Source of the DNA: a virus
Length of the DNA: 22,688 nucleotides
Strand: one strand, 5' to 3'
Virus record (IMG/VR): IMGVR_UViG_3300028800_000732
Coordinates: 1 to 22,688 of that record
The stretch's first letter is position 1; every line of letters begins with the position of its first letter. Made by a program: the position numbers and the translations under genes. Positions 1 through 7,770 of the stretch are shown in pieces. The notes below the pieces were generated by a model. That model saw only the letters and a list, made by a program, of their open reading frames with translations. It did not search any database and was not told the DNA's origin.

Positions 1-27
1 ACCGCCAACCCAGAATCTTTGAGCCAT
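1..27 (-). CDS. N-terminus of a putative virion protein, cut by the window edge
   Basis: Only nine codons are present, reading MAQRFWVGG from an ATG whose first base is 27. The start with an aromatic-W-V-G-G segment is one I know from the N-termini of many phage tail-fibre-like or other virion-associated proteins, so structural genes probably resume after the glycan cluster. No good SD precedes the ATG. A TAGCCT hexamer ends six bases before it, matching the spacing seen at other unit-leading genes here. The rest of the gene lies outside the window, so the product call rests on family memory of a short motif and could be wrong. Confidence 0.45.
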
Positions 28-33
28 GCCTGT

Positions 34-39
34 AGGCTA
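34..39 (-). promoter_or_regulatory. Possible -10 box for the leftmost gene
   Basis: TAGCCT on the minus strand fits TAnnnT and is separated from the ATG at 27 by six bases, the same geometry as the promoters at 21776 and 13475. The -35 position 17 bases upstream reads TGTTAA, a poor match, so this alone would not be convincing. Confidence 0.25.
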
Positions 40-67
40 GTCTTTTTCGAGATGGATTAACAGTGTC

Positions 68-1036
68 TCAGAGGGGCATCGAGACAGTTTCAGGCATATT
101 ATAAATCTCTCCGTCTCTGGGACAGGTCGCTATGATGCCGTCTTTGGTCTCCATGCGTTCATTACATTTAGGACATCTATAGCCCCAAATATCAAAACCC
201 TTACCCCATTTCTCGTGATTCTGGTTCCAGTTCAGCTCAGGAATTTGTAGAGACTTAACCTCTTCTTTTTCATCAGCCAAAGCTCTGAAAGTAGAACTCC
301 AGTGATGGAAGACCCAGCTCTTGGTAGTGGCTACCGAACGATAGCCTTTCATGCGGGCTAGGCAAGAATAGTCATAGTCTTCACCAGACCCAGGAAAATA
401 TTTCTCGTCCAGCATACCAATGTCTAAAAATCGTCTGGTATCACAGACACAGGCATACATGGTCACACCATCAAAAACTGAGTCTGGCTGGATAGTCAAA
501 TGCTCGTTAACATAATGTTTCTCTTGGGTTAGAAATTTCCAGTCGTCTTCGGTGTAGTCTTGTTTATAAGGTAAAATGTCAAAATCATCACCCTTAACTC
601 TCCCCACAGACCAATCAGCTAATCTGATAGAGGCAGGGCAAACCATTACGGCCGGAGCGTCAGGGGTGGCTTCCTGCACCTGCTGAAAAGTATCCAGAAC
701 TCCCTGCCACCAGTCTTTATGGATAAACTCTACGTCGTCATTGAGCATGGTGAAGTACGGGGTCTGGACTAGAGATATGCCCAGGTTGGTAGCACCAGCA
801 AAGCCTAGATTGCCGGTTGGGTGTACGTCGCTTTTAGGAGAACGGATGACCATCAAATTCTCATATTGGTCTCGGAGCTTATTAGCGTCTACTCCTTTAA
901 CTGAAACATCTATGATATAAACATAGAAACCGCCCTTATCGGTGTATTTATAAATCGTCTCTAGACACCGCTCAATATTAGTAGTAACTACCGTAATGAT
1001 GATAAAGGTATTGAATTTAGGAGGATATAATTTCAT
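68..1036 (-). CDS. GT2-like glycosyltransferase with C-terminal zinc-ribbon-like tail
   Basis: A GT-A fold glycosyltransferase by its order of motifs: an N-terminal beta-strand region, the NLGFAGATNLGI segment near residue 76, and a metal/nucleotide-binding NDD at about 99-101. GT2 enzymes transfer a sugar from a nucleotide sugar to a growing glycan in the cytoplasm. Unusually, the last 35 or so residues carry Cys288, Cys291 and Cys305 in a CPKC...CPRD arrangement, which looks like a zinc ribbon with one ligand unclear. The frame also opens at a TTG one codon earlier; I prefer the ATG at 1036. It overlaps the upstream gene by 20 bases and is the last gene of the glycan cluster. Acceptor and donor cannot be told from sequence. 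Confidence 0.8.
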   Translation of the reverse strand: MKLYPPKFNTFIIITVVTTNIERCLETIYKYTDKGGFYVYIIDVSVKGVDANKLRDQYENLMVIRSPKSDVHPTGNLGFAGATNLGISLVQTPYFTMLNDDVEFIHKDWWQGVLDTFQQVQEATPDAPAVMVCPASIRLADWSVGRVKGDDFDILPYKQDYTEDDWKFLTQEKHYVNEHLTIQPDSVFDGVTMYACVCDTRRFLDIGMLDEKYFPGSGEDYDYSCLARMKGYRSVATTKSWVFHHWSSTFRALADEKEEVKSLQIPELNWNQNHEKWGKGFDIWGYRCPKCNERMETKDGIIATCPRDGEIYNMPETVSMPL

Positions 1037-1991
1037 CAAAGCTCTTCATCATCGACTCAAGGTCTAGGTGATGGTCTATTAAGTATTGCCGGTAACTGGC
1101 TGAATCATATGTATCTTTAGTGATTAGACTTACTGCTTCGTCTATGGAAGTCCACGTCAGTCCTGGCCACGTCGCATCAGCTCCGAAGTAGCGATGGAAG
1201 ATAGGTTTGATTCCTTTGGCCATAGCTTCGGCCACTGCATAGGTATAGGTCTCTTTGTGCGAGGCGTGTAGTACATAGTTTTTATTGTTCCACCATTCGT
1301 CCAAGTTATCGACAAAGTCTTCTTCCAGAGTGATGGGTAATTCATTATGCTTGATAAAGTCTCGGAGATACTCATGCTCCCAATGGTAATCATTATTCTT
1401 TCCAAGCCAGTAAATATGGTATCGGCTATCAATTTCTTTGAGTTTGAGGGCGACTTGAACGACATAATCTGGTCCTTTGCTTACCCAGCGTTCGGCTACT
1501 ACGCCTATATTAAAGCCTTTTTGCCTCTCGGCAAATGTCCATCTATCTAGGTTTACTCCACACGGAATGACGTGCTGTTTAAACTTGTGTCCCTGAGTGC
1601 GAGAATCAGCATTAAATATATCTTGGATGTGGGGAGCCAGGAAGATAACGTCATCTACCAAATCCCACAGTTTCTCGTTAGCAAATTGTCCCTGCCAGAC
1701 CTCTATGTCTATCGGACGCACTATAATCTTTTTACCCGTTAAGTCCATCTTGTGCATATCCGAGACAATGACCCCGTCCTTCAGCCAGTCGGCTTGTAGA
1801 GATTCAGATGGACTCATAGCGCTCATCAAGTTGTTGTCGCAGGTATCGAACCAGACAATATCAGCCCATTCGATTAAAGTAGGGTTGTAATACCTTTCGT
1901 ACTTAACTTCGTGGCCGTGAGTTGTCCACCAGCCCTGCATATCAGTGGTAAATTTCCCGCCGTAGGGGTCAAATAGTACTATTTTTGACAT
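1017..1991 (-). CDS. GT4-type glycosyltransferase (GT-B fold)
   Basis: A 324-residue retaining-type glycosyltransferase. The C-terminal half has the GT4 hallmarks: a strand followed by R168 and K172 in the phosphate-binding region (VAERWVSKG), and an E-x7-E motif at E247 and E255 within HKETYTYAVAEAMAKG that binds the nucleotide sugar. The N-terminal acceptor domain is short for the family. The ATG is preceded by AAAGGT nine bases upstream and lies inside the end of the nucleotidylyltransferase gene, so translation is probably coupled. It likely adds one sugar to the glycan built by the cluster; donor and acceptor are unknown. Confidence 0.82.
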   Translation of the reverse strand: MSKIVLFDPYGGKFTTDMQGWWTTHGHEVKYERYYNPTLIEWADIVWFDTCDNNLMSAMSPSESLQADWLKDGVIVSDMHKMDLTGKKIIVRPIDIEVWQGQFANEKLWDLVDDVIFLAPHIQDIFNADSRTQGHKFKQHVIPCGVNLDRWTFAERQKGFNIGVVAERWVSKGPDYVVQVALKLKEIDSRYHIYWLGKNNDYHWEHEYLRDFIKHNELPITLEEDFVDNLDEWWNNKNYVLHASHKETYTYAVAEAMAKGIKPIFHRYFGADATWPGLTWTSIDEAVSLITKDTYDSASYRQYLIDHHLDLESMMKSFDEIISS

Positions 1992-2646
1992 AATTTGCTA
2001 CCTTTAATAGTCCGTCTGGCGTACCCATATCAACAAACGTACCATCATATTCTTTCATCTGGATACCATTCTCCAGATACCACTTATAGATATCGACCAT
2101 TTCTAGTTCACCACGAGCACTCGGCTCCAAGTTCTTTATAACATCGAAGACCCGTTCATCGAACCAATAGGCTACTATCGCCCGTTTACCGATATCTCTC
2201 AAAGGTTTCTCAATTAGTTCATTAGTCTCAGGGTTCCAGACTGTATGATTCTCTGCACCATCAAATTCATGCCAATAAAGAGTAGCTTCTGCTACGGGCT
2301 CTGGAGCTGGATTGAAGTAAACGTCTCCACAAAGAACTGGGAACGTTCCCTCTACCATTCCTTCAATCGCTCCTAGAGCTTGAGCTGTTCCTCCAGCTTC
2401 ATTATCTTGGACAGCATAGTGAATGTTCACTCCGAAATCTTCGCCGTTTCGCAGAACCTTAAATAAATCTCCACAACCCTTTGGACCAGAGACAACTATG
2501 ATTTCGTCGCACCCCCACTCCTTCAAGGTTTCGATTGGATAGGCTACCATCGGTTTATCGTAAACTATGGCTGTGTGCTTATTATAAGCTCTAGTTGCTG
2601 GATATAACCTTGTACCTTCACCGCCGCCCAATATTACACCTGTCAC
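1969..2646 (-). CDS. RmlA-like sugar-1-phosphate nucleotidylyltransferase
   Basis: The N-terminus VILGGGEGTRLYP is the nucleotide-binding signature of the glucose-1-phosphate thymidylyltransferase family, followed by NKH, a YDKPM segment and GGTAQAL as in RmlA. CGDVYF replaces the usual LGDNIF around the metal-binding Asp. The family makes NDP-sugars from NTP and sugar 1-phosphate in the cytoplasm. At 225 residues it is shorter than RmlA (about 290), lacking much of the C-terminal extension. I place the start at GTG 2646, because AAGGAG lies six bases before it and the protein then begins MTGVILGGG as relatives do. A GTG five codons earlier (2661) overlaps the upstream stop and is possible. 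It would supply activated sugar to the neighbouring transferases. The exact base and sugar are not determinable. Confidence 0.85.
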   Translation of the reverse strand: MTGVILGGGEGTRLYPATRAYNKHTAIVYDKPMVAYPIETLKEWGCDEIIVVSGPKGCGDLFKVLRNGEDFGVNIHYAVQDNEAGGTAQALGAIEGMVEGTFPVLCGDVYFNPAPEPVAEATLYWHEFDGAENHTVWNPETNELIEKPLRDIGKRAIVAYWFDERVFDVIKNLEPSARGELEMVDIYKWYLENGIQMKEYDGTFVDMGTPDGLLKVANYVKNSTI

Positions 2647-2652
2647 ATCTCT

Positions 2653-2658
2653 CTCCTT
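2653..2658 (-). promoter_or_regulatory. Shine-Dalgarno that decides the nucleotidylyltransferase start
   Basis: AAGGAG on the minus strand sits six bases upstream of GTG 2646 and overlaps the end of the preceding gene. It favours that GTG over the in-frame GTG at 2661, which would leave the SD inside the coding region. Confidence 0.6.
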
Positions 2659-3626
2659 CACAAAATCTCTTGTACTATAGTTAATAAGTCTTCGACCCGA
2701 TTCATGACTCTCAGGAACTCATCGGCGTATTCATAACCTACCTGGCGGCACAATTCCGCATCTTCGTCAGCCATTTCTAGCAAGCCGCCAACCCTCTCTA
2801 AACAGTCCTCTATACCATAGAAATAAGCTATTTTATCTTTGAACGGTATCTCGCACATCGGTTGATAACGATGAAGAACTAGCCCTCTGCAACATAGTGC
2901 CTGAGCCACCCTATCACTCCAATAACCAGCTTCTAGGGTGTGGTCTATAGATAAGATAACTTTAGCTCTAGCGTACAGTTCTGGTAGCCCCTCGTCCATA
3001 ATTGGTGGGCGGACATCCTTAAACCCTTCCCAGGCATTTACTGAATGAATTACCAGATTGAAGTGTTCATCTATGGCTTTGAGCGTAGCATTTCTCTCAG
3101 TTGCCCAGGGAAGATAAGAACCAGTAAATAGTACATCTATGTCTTTCTCTAGTGGAGGTTGTTCGTACTTCTCCACACTTACCGGTTCTTTGTATCTATC
3201 TAAGAACTTGGGTGCAAAGTCTTGGGAGAGCCATCGCCAATTAGGATATTTGGAATCAGCCGTGCGTTTTGAAAGATAAAGGTCGGCTTCTTTTATTAGC
3301 CTTTCGTGCCACTCCTGTCCATCTGCTTGGTAATCGAAAGCCCAGTAGACAATCCTCTCTCTTTCAACTCCTGCCATTGCTATTTTCCATTGTCTAAAAA
3401 CATCTGGATATTTATCCCATTGGGCTACTAATATGAAATCATACCTAGTTTTATCCTCTTTATCATGTACCATTAATTCATCAAAGAAGGTTGCTATACT
3501 AACCGATTCACGTTGCATCCTAGTGACTGTATGCCCCAATTCCTCCAATGCTCCAGCGATATGTTCTTCGTCGCAGATGGAACCGTCCCAGCCTGTACCA
3601 AAGTTACCGATACTAAGAATTTTCAT
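2658..3626 (-). CDS. CgeB-like glycosyltransferase
   Basis: A 322-residue protein opening with a Rossmann strand (MKILSIGNFGTGWDGS) typical of GT-B enzymes. The C-terminal half, with the segments VLFTGSYLPWATERN, LYARAKVILSIDH and the SDRVAQALCCRGLVLHR stretch, resembles the spore-maturation protein CgeB/Glyco_trans_1_2 group. In that family the C-terminal domain binds the nucleotide sugar, and the conserved E/D and R residues lie around the SDR...A segment. GGGAG lies eight bases before the ATG. The gene overlaps the 56-residue coiled-coil gene upstream by 14 bases, and its stop overlaps the GTG 2661 frame of the next gene. Sugar specificity is unknown. Confidence 0.75.
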   Translation of the reverse strand: MKILSIGNFGTGWDGSICDEEHIAGALEELGHTVTRMQRESVSIATFFDELMVHDKEDKTRYDFILVAQWDKYPDVFRQWKIAMAGVERERIVYWAFDYQADGQEWHERLIKEADLYLSKRTADSKYPNWRWLSQDFAPKFLDRYKEPVSVEKYEQPPLEKDIDVLFTGSYLPWATERNATLKAIDEHFNLVIHSVNAWEGFKDVRPPIMDEGLPELYARAKVILSIDHTLEAGYWSDRVAQALCCRGLVLHRYQPMCEIPFKDKIAYFYGIEDCLERVGGLLEMADEDAELCRQVGYEYADEFLRVMNRVEDLLTIVQEIL

Positions 3627-3783
3627 CTGCCAATCTCCCGAGTTCTCTAACCATTCTAGCCTTTTCTTCTATCAAATATTCATATCTATGCTTCAAACTA
3701 TCAAGCTCTTGGTCTATTTGCTCCAGATAGAGTTCTGGGGTTTGAGGGAACTGTTCAAACGGTTTAATCTCCCACTCAGGCAT
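3613..3783 (-). CDS. 56-residue coiled-coil protein of unknown function
   Basis: A short gene between the PLP-enzyme gene and the CgeB-like gene. Evidence that it is real: a perfect AAGGAG five bases before its ATG, an eight-base overlap with the upstream stop, and a 14-base overlap with the next start, exactly the packing of the rest of the operon. It also fills what would be the only gap in the run. The product begins MPEWEIKPFEQFPQ and then forms one charged amphipathic helix (roughly residues 17-54, with EQIDQELDSLKHRYEYL and Glu/Lys/Arg-rich repeats), a likely coiled coil. It may scaffold or dimerise a neighbouring enzyme. No family is recognised. Confidence 0.7.
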   Translation of the reverse strand: MPEWEIKPFEQFPQTPELYLEQIDQELDSLKHRYEYLIEEKARMVRELGRLADENS

Positions 3784-4879
3784 AAAAACTCCTTATCGAA
3801 TTAATCATATAATCAAGGTCTTTTTTATCCAGATACTGATGACAGGGGAGTAGGAGTCCATGTTCCTCTATATATTTTGCGACTGGATACTTTTTCTTCA
3901 AGTATGGTTTGGCTATCGGTTGAGATACGAGAGGCATCATAGTCCGGCTCTCAATGCCTTGTTTTTCCAGATAAACCATTAGTTCGTCTCTGCGCTCGAA
4001 GTAAACTGGAAAAAACATAAAGGAATGTTCTAAAATACCTTTCCAAATAACAGGAGAATATTGACTCAGTCCGAGCCATAAACATGTAGAATTATTTTGT
4101 CGTTTGATAACCATTTCCTGCCAGCTAGCCAGTTCTCCCAAGCCAATAGCCGCCTCTAATTCGGTAGCTCGGTCGGAATAACCATGTCTCGGAAACCAGA
4201 ACTTCTTAGAAATATCTTTGGGTTTGTCGTCTATTGACAGGTAGGATTCATCCCTGCCGTGAAATTGTAAAGAGCGCATTTCAAGAGCCAGTTTTTCATC
4301 ATTAGTCAGAATAAGTCCTCCCACCCCAGTCGGTATATGATGGGTTATGTAAGTCGAAAAACAAGTTACTGTTCCTTGTAATTTATGTACTCCGAAAGTT
4401 TCACAGGAGTCCTCCACGACCTCCAGTTTATGTTTGCGAGCAATCTTCATAATCGTATCCATTTCAGCTGGCTGTCCAAGCAAGTGTACGGGTAGTATAG
4501 CAACTGTCCGAGTGGTTATGGCCTCCTCTATAAGCTGAGGGTTTATATTAACTGTCTCCGTCCGTACATCCACCAGGACGGGTTTTAGATTATTCATTAA
4601 CACGGCATTCATAGTAGCTACAAATGTTACCGAAGGAATGATGACCTCGGAATCATCTTTCCAGCCGTGCTTATCCTTGAGAGCGTGAATAGCTATCTTG
4701 AGGGCGGCGGTTCCAGAACTAGTGAAGATAGCGTATTTGGCGCCGTGAATCTCAGCGAACCTTCTCTCAAATTCACGAGTTTTATCGCCGTAAGTTAGAC
4801 GTCCGGAATTAAGAACTTGCTTAACTAGCCGTTTTTGTTTAGGACTTACTTTCCACTCTGTAAGATGAACTTCGTCCAT
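3776..4879 (-). CDS. DegT/DnrJ/EryC1-fold PLP enzyme with His in place of the catalytic Lys
   Basis: A 367-residue sugar-modifying PLP enzyme. Visible family motifs are the N-terminal GRLTYGDKTREFE, the phosphate-binding SSGTAALK at 54-61, PLP-ring-contacting VEDSCETFG at 155-163, and FSTYITHHIPTGVGG at 174-188. In sugar aminotransferases the last motif carries the Schiff-base Lys (as in ANKNITTGEGG); here that position is His180, followed by another His. His replacement is the mark of the 3-dehydrases E1/RfbH and ColD, which deoxygenate C3 of 4-keto-6-deoxy sugars. I therefore infer a ColD/E1-like dehydratase rather than an aminotransferase. The Cys cluster of E1 is not obvious. A GA-rich SD (GAGGAGAGGGG) precedes the start, which overlaps the RGP-like gene by 34 bases. 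Confidence 0.82.
   Translation of the reverse strand: MDEVHLTEWKVSPKQKRLVKQVLNSGRLTYGDKTREFERRFAEIHGAKYAIFTSSGTAALKIAIHALKDKHGWKDDSEVIIPSVTFVATMNAVLMNNLKPVLVDVRTETVNINPQLIEEAITTRTVAILPVHLLGQPAEMDTIMKIARKHKLEVVEDSCETFGVHKLQGTVTCFSTYITHHIPTGVGGLILTNDEKLALEMRSLQFHGRDESYLSIDDKPKDISKKFWFPRHGYSDRATELEAAIGLGELASWQEMVIKRQNNSTCLWLGLSQYSPVIWKGILEHSFMFFPVYFERRDELMVYLEKQGIESRTMMPLVSQPIAKPYLKKKYPVAKYIEEHGLLLPCHQYLDKKDLDYMINSIRSFYA
3789..3794 (-). promoter_or_regulatory. Shine-Dalgarno for the 56-residue gene
   Basis: AAGGAG, then five T residues, then the ATG at 3783. It lies inside the end of the PLP-enzyme gene and supports the otherwise easily missed short gene. Confidence 0.65.
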
Positions 4880-5685
4880 CGTCCCCTCTCCTCTTTATAC
4901 GTTTTAAAGTATTCATCCTGACCGTAATTCTCGTTCATCTCTAGGCCCTTGGCTTCCTTCTGAAGGTTTTTCCAGACATCAGAGGCTCGCTCGTGATAAA
5001 CCTGTGAGTATCCCGTAACCACTGCCCAGCCCTTCTTGTCTATAATCTTCTTGGACTCTATGCCGCACCAGATGTCGGCAAAGCGGTCTATACCATCACC
5101 CATCGGAGCCCAGTACATACAGGGAAGTAACTTGCGCTGAAAAGCCACATTCATACCGCACATCGGATAGAACACTCCCTTAGGGATGATGCCTTTGAAG
5201 AATTCTATCTGATGGTTGCCTTTAACTAGCTGGGTGGGAGCGTCCCAGTCATGGACTCCCTGCCAGACCCCATGTGATAGAACAATCTCAGCCTCTTCCC
5301 GTAATTTGTAAGGGAAACCTCTTGTATACTCCGTAGCCGTCGACATCCAACTGACCGGACCTCGCTTACCCAAAACGTTCAAATGGTCTTGGATAGGGTC
5401 GCCTATCGGTCTTAGGTCGTCGTCTAGAGTGATGATTGTTTCGACCTCAGGCAGAAATTTAGAGATATAAGCAAAGCCTAAATTCCTAACCCCATCATTA
5501 AAGTTATGTATCAAGTCGTGGTCGTTGCCCATAATCTGGTTAGCATGGACTCCATTGACGGTCGGGATTTCGCCGTCCTCCACCTTAACTACGACAACTT
5601 GATGTTTATCGAACAACGGTTTCCAGGCTTCAATAAAGCCTTTCCAGGATTCTGGTCTTATAGTAGGAACTACAACAGCAATCAT
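4846..5685 (-). CDS. RGP/UDP-arabinopyranose mutase-like protein (GT75 family)
   Basis: The 279 residues follow the plant reversibly glycosylated polypeptide family nearly from end to end. It starts VVVPTIR and has the nucleotide-sugar-binding DDD at 88-90 (ITLDDDLRP). The TRGFPYKLRE segment keeps both family arginines seven residues apart (R122, R129); the first aligns with the arginine reported to be glycosylated in rice UAM. Then come SHGVW, DWDAPTQLVK at 146-155, IPKGVFYPMCGMNVAF at 167-182, and RFADIWCG. Plant members interconvert UDP-arabinopyranose and UDP-arabinofuranose. In a phage glycan operon this suggests supply of a furanose sugar, though mere GT activity is possible. The start overlaps the upstream stop as ATGA. 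Confidence 0.85.
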   Translation of the reverse strand: MIAVVVPTIRPESWKGFIEAWKPLFDKHQVVVVKVEDGEIPTVNGVHANQIMGNDHDLIHNFNDGVRNLGFAYISKFLPEVETIITLDDDLRPIGDPIQDHLNVLGKRGPVSWMSTATEYTRGFPYKLREEAEIVLSHGVWQGVHDWDAPTQLVKGNHQIEFFKGIIPKGVFYPMCGMNVAFQRKLLPCMYWAPMGDGIDRFADIWCGIESKKIIDKKGWAVVTGYSQVYHERASDVWKNLQKEAKGLEMNENYGQDEYFKTYKEERGRWTKFILQSGK

Positions 5686-6344
5686 GTCGTCTCCAGTAGT
5701 TCAGCATCGTGGGTCATTTCCTGAGCATACAGACTGTCGTTCTTCTGCAGATTATTAGCGGCTTTTAGATGTGTGATTAGAGCGTTAGTCTGGGGTGTCC
5801 AACTAAGCCCCAGTTCGTCTATTGTAGAGTAGAAGGCTTTCTCTCCTAATAAATTATGAAACTTCTCTGGCCAACCGCCAGTTTTATCGAAAGCTTCCCT
5901 AGTAATAGCTAACATCCCAGCATCCTTCCAACCGATAGGGGACTCCTCTCCATCTGGGGTATTCTGAACTATCAGGGCGTCTTCACGGCTGAGTTCGTGT
6001 TGTACTGGGAAAGCCACGTCGAACTTATCAAGATATTTGCAGAGTTTATTGATTGTACGTTCGTGGCAATAGACATCATTCTGGACGAAAACCAGATACT
6101 TACCCTTAGCGACTTTGGCTCCCTGATTATAAGATTCATAGACGTTTTTGTTCTTTTCGTTGATGATATGCGTGTAGGGGGCCAGAACCTTATAGTCATC
6201 GATAATCGGAAACTTGGGCTCGTTATCCACTACTATGATTTCATATAGTTCGTCGGTGAACTTACGAATAGCCGCTAGACAAGCGACCGTCTGGTGACGC
6301 TGAACTCGTTCCTGGTCATAACAGTTTAGAATGATGCTTATCAT
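5682..6344 (-). CDS. GT2 family glycosyltransferase (short)
   Basis: A 220-residue GT-A protein with MISIILNCYD at the N-terminus, EIIVVDNEP at 35-43 where GT2 enzymes bind the uridine, NVYESYNQGAKVAKGKYLVFVQND at about 67-90, and QND (88-90) at the DXD position. The later segment DAGMLAITREAFDKTGGWPE is the usual acceptor-side GG[WY] region of GT2. It overlaps both neighbours by four bases (ATGA), so it is translationally coupled. It is at the compact end of the family. Donor and acceptor are unknown. Confidence 0.82.
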   Translation of the reverse strand: MISIILNCYDQERVQRHQTVACLAAIRKFTDELYEIIVVDNEPKFPIIDDYKVLAPYTHIINEKNKNVYESYNQGAKVAKGKYLVFVQNDVYCHERTINKLCKYLDKFDVAFPVQHELSREDALIVQNTPDGEESPIGWKDAGMLAITREAFDKTGGWPEKFHNLLGEKAFYSTIDELGLSWTPQTNALITHLKAANNLQKNDSLYAQEMTHDAELLETT

Positions 6345-7261
6345 GCGACACCTTCTTTATCCCAGATGCTCCAAATCTCATTATAGGAATATTTCTGGTT
6401 AGACAGAATAAAATCTCTTTCAGGGATTATATTAGCTTCATTCTTAGCACAGAACTCTTCCCAACTACTATAAGTGGAGTTGTGTTTCTGTCCTTCCCAA
6501 TGATTCTTAGCTATGTCCTTGCCCTCTAGTAACCAGCATAAAGTAGTCATACTATCAGCTTTTTCCCGTTTCTCGTGCCCTCCATCTACCACTGGGGCGA
6601 TAAAACCGTGTACGGCCACGGCCCTGGGTTCTAGAATAACCTCGTAACCCCACATCCAAGTCTTAATTCCAGCCATCATCTCGTCAGCCGTATAACCACC
6701 ATTGTCCAAAAAGGCATTCTTATTGAACATTCCAAAAGCTTTATAAAGTTCCATTCTAATGGGATTGGATTCTTGCTGGGCAACTTTTATTTTGTAAGGT
6801 TCTGTTCTGGCTGGGTTAGGGCTAGCCTTAGCGTAGTAACTACCCTTACCGAATCCATAATGGAGAGCCTTGTCACCGAATAGTCCCGGGTCTAGGTCGG
6901 TGGCTGGGTAGACGTTCCCGACCTTAGGATTATCAAAGTGCGGCATGATGTAAGCGTAAAAATCGTGTTTGACATAAACATGGCAGTCGGAAAAAGCTAT
7001 AAAGTCTCCTGTAGCTACCTCCGCACCTTTCTGGAAAGCCCAGACTGGACCCTTAACTTCCTCGTGGAGCAGTTCTATATTGTGGTTTGGTTTTAAATTA
7101 TCTACCCACCGTTCTACAAACTCCACCTGTTCAGAACCGTTATCTACGATAATAATTTCATAATCTAGACCAGCAAACTCCAAAGCTTCTAGTTGAGACA
7201 ACACCGAATACATCAAATTATTGGGCTGATTCAGATGGGCGTAGACAACTGATATTTTCAT
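6341..7261 (-). CDS. GT2 family glycosyltransferase, GalNAc-transferase-like metal motif
   Basis: A 306-residue GT-A enzyme. EIIIVDNGS occupies 35-43, followed by GPVWAFQKGAEVATGDFIAFSDCH, with D92-C93-H94 in the place of the DXD motif. A DXH of this kind is known in polypeptide GalNAc-transferases and some bacterial GT2 relatives, which is suggestive but not enough to assign GalNAc. The segment WMWGYEVILEPRAVAVHGF near residue 205 resembles the WGGEN.E...R region of those enzymes, where the general base or acceptor site lies. It overlaps its neighbours by four bases at each end. It could start a glycan on a protein acceptor, which would fit the Ser/Thr tail encoded at 14 kb; this is inference. 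Confidence 0.82.
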   Translation of the reverse strand: MKISVVYAHLNQPNNLMYSVLSQLEALEFAGLDYEIIIVDNGSEQVEFVERWVDNLKPNHNIELLHEEVKGPVWAFQKGAEVATGDFIAFSDCHVYVKHDFYAYIMPHFDNPKVGNVYPATDLDPGLFGDKALHYGFGKGSYYAKASPNPARTEPYKIKVAQQESNPIRMELYKAFGMFNKNAFLDNGGYTADEMMAGIKTWMWGYEVILEPRAVAVHGFIAPVVDGGHEKREKADSMTTLCWLLEGKDIAKNHWEGQKHNSTYSSWEEFCAKNEANIIPERDFILSNQKYSYNEIWSIWDKEGVA

Positions 7262-7770
7262 TTCTTTTGCATCCAGGCCATGCTACAACGCTCCTCGGGA
7301 TGTTTTTTGACATTCTTCCAACCAGTTTTATCTATCTCGTCAAAAACTCTGACTACGCCAGGCGAGGTATTATCACAATCGTGAAAGAAAACCCAACCTC
7401 CCTTGACTATGAAAGGTGAATAGTTCTGCCAATCCTTCAGGCATTGTTCATAGGAGTGGTCGCCGTCAATAAACAATACTTTAATAGGCAATTTCCAGTT
7501 ATCGACTGCCTCATTAGAATTTTTATGAATAAAGTTAGCCCCTTCGACTCGAGTACCGTAATCATTGATATCTATGCCAAAGACATCCCCCTTAGAGAAC
7601 TTACGAGCAAAATTCAAGGAACGACCGTCCATCACACCTATTTCCAGATAAACATCGTCATGTTTCATAGAAGTCAAAGCCGAATAAATAGCCTCCATAT
7701 CATATCGGGAAAAAGCCCCGCTGAGAGCAGATTGCTCCTCTTCGTAAAAGTCCGGTTTAGTCGTCGGCAT
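7258..7770 (-). CDS. Class I SAM-dependent methyltransferase (Methyltransf_24/CmcI-like)
   Basis: 170 residues. SAM-binding motif I is VYLEIGVMDGRS at 40-51, with the acidic loop FGIDIND at 64-70. KVLFIDGDHSYEQ at 97-109 and GGWVFFHDCD at 124-133 carry the Asp/His cluster (D102, D104, H105, H130, D131) typical of this group, which often binds a metal and O-methylates sugars or small molecules. It is a compact, single-domain version. The start overlaps the upstream gene by 14 bases and the end overlaps the next start as ATGA. In this operon it probably O-methylates a sugar of the glycan or a nucleotide-sugar precursor. Confidence 0.8.
   Translation of the reverse strand: MPTTKPDFYEEEQSALSGAFSRYDMEAIYSALTSMKHDDVYLEIGVMDGRSLNFARKFSKGDVFGIDINDYGTRVEGANFIHKNSNEAVDNWKLPIKVLFIDGDHSYEQCLKDWQNYSPFIVKGGWVFFHDCDNTSPGVVRVFDEIDKTGWKNVKKHPEERCSMAWMQKK

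Noticed and set aside
3433-3804. 123-codon open frame on the plus strand
   Set aside because: Antisense to the CgeB-like and 56-residue genes, both better supported.
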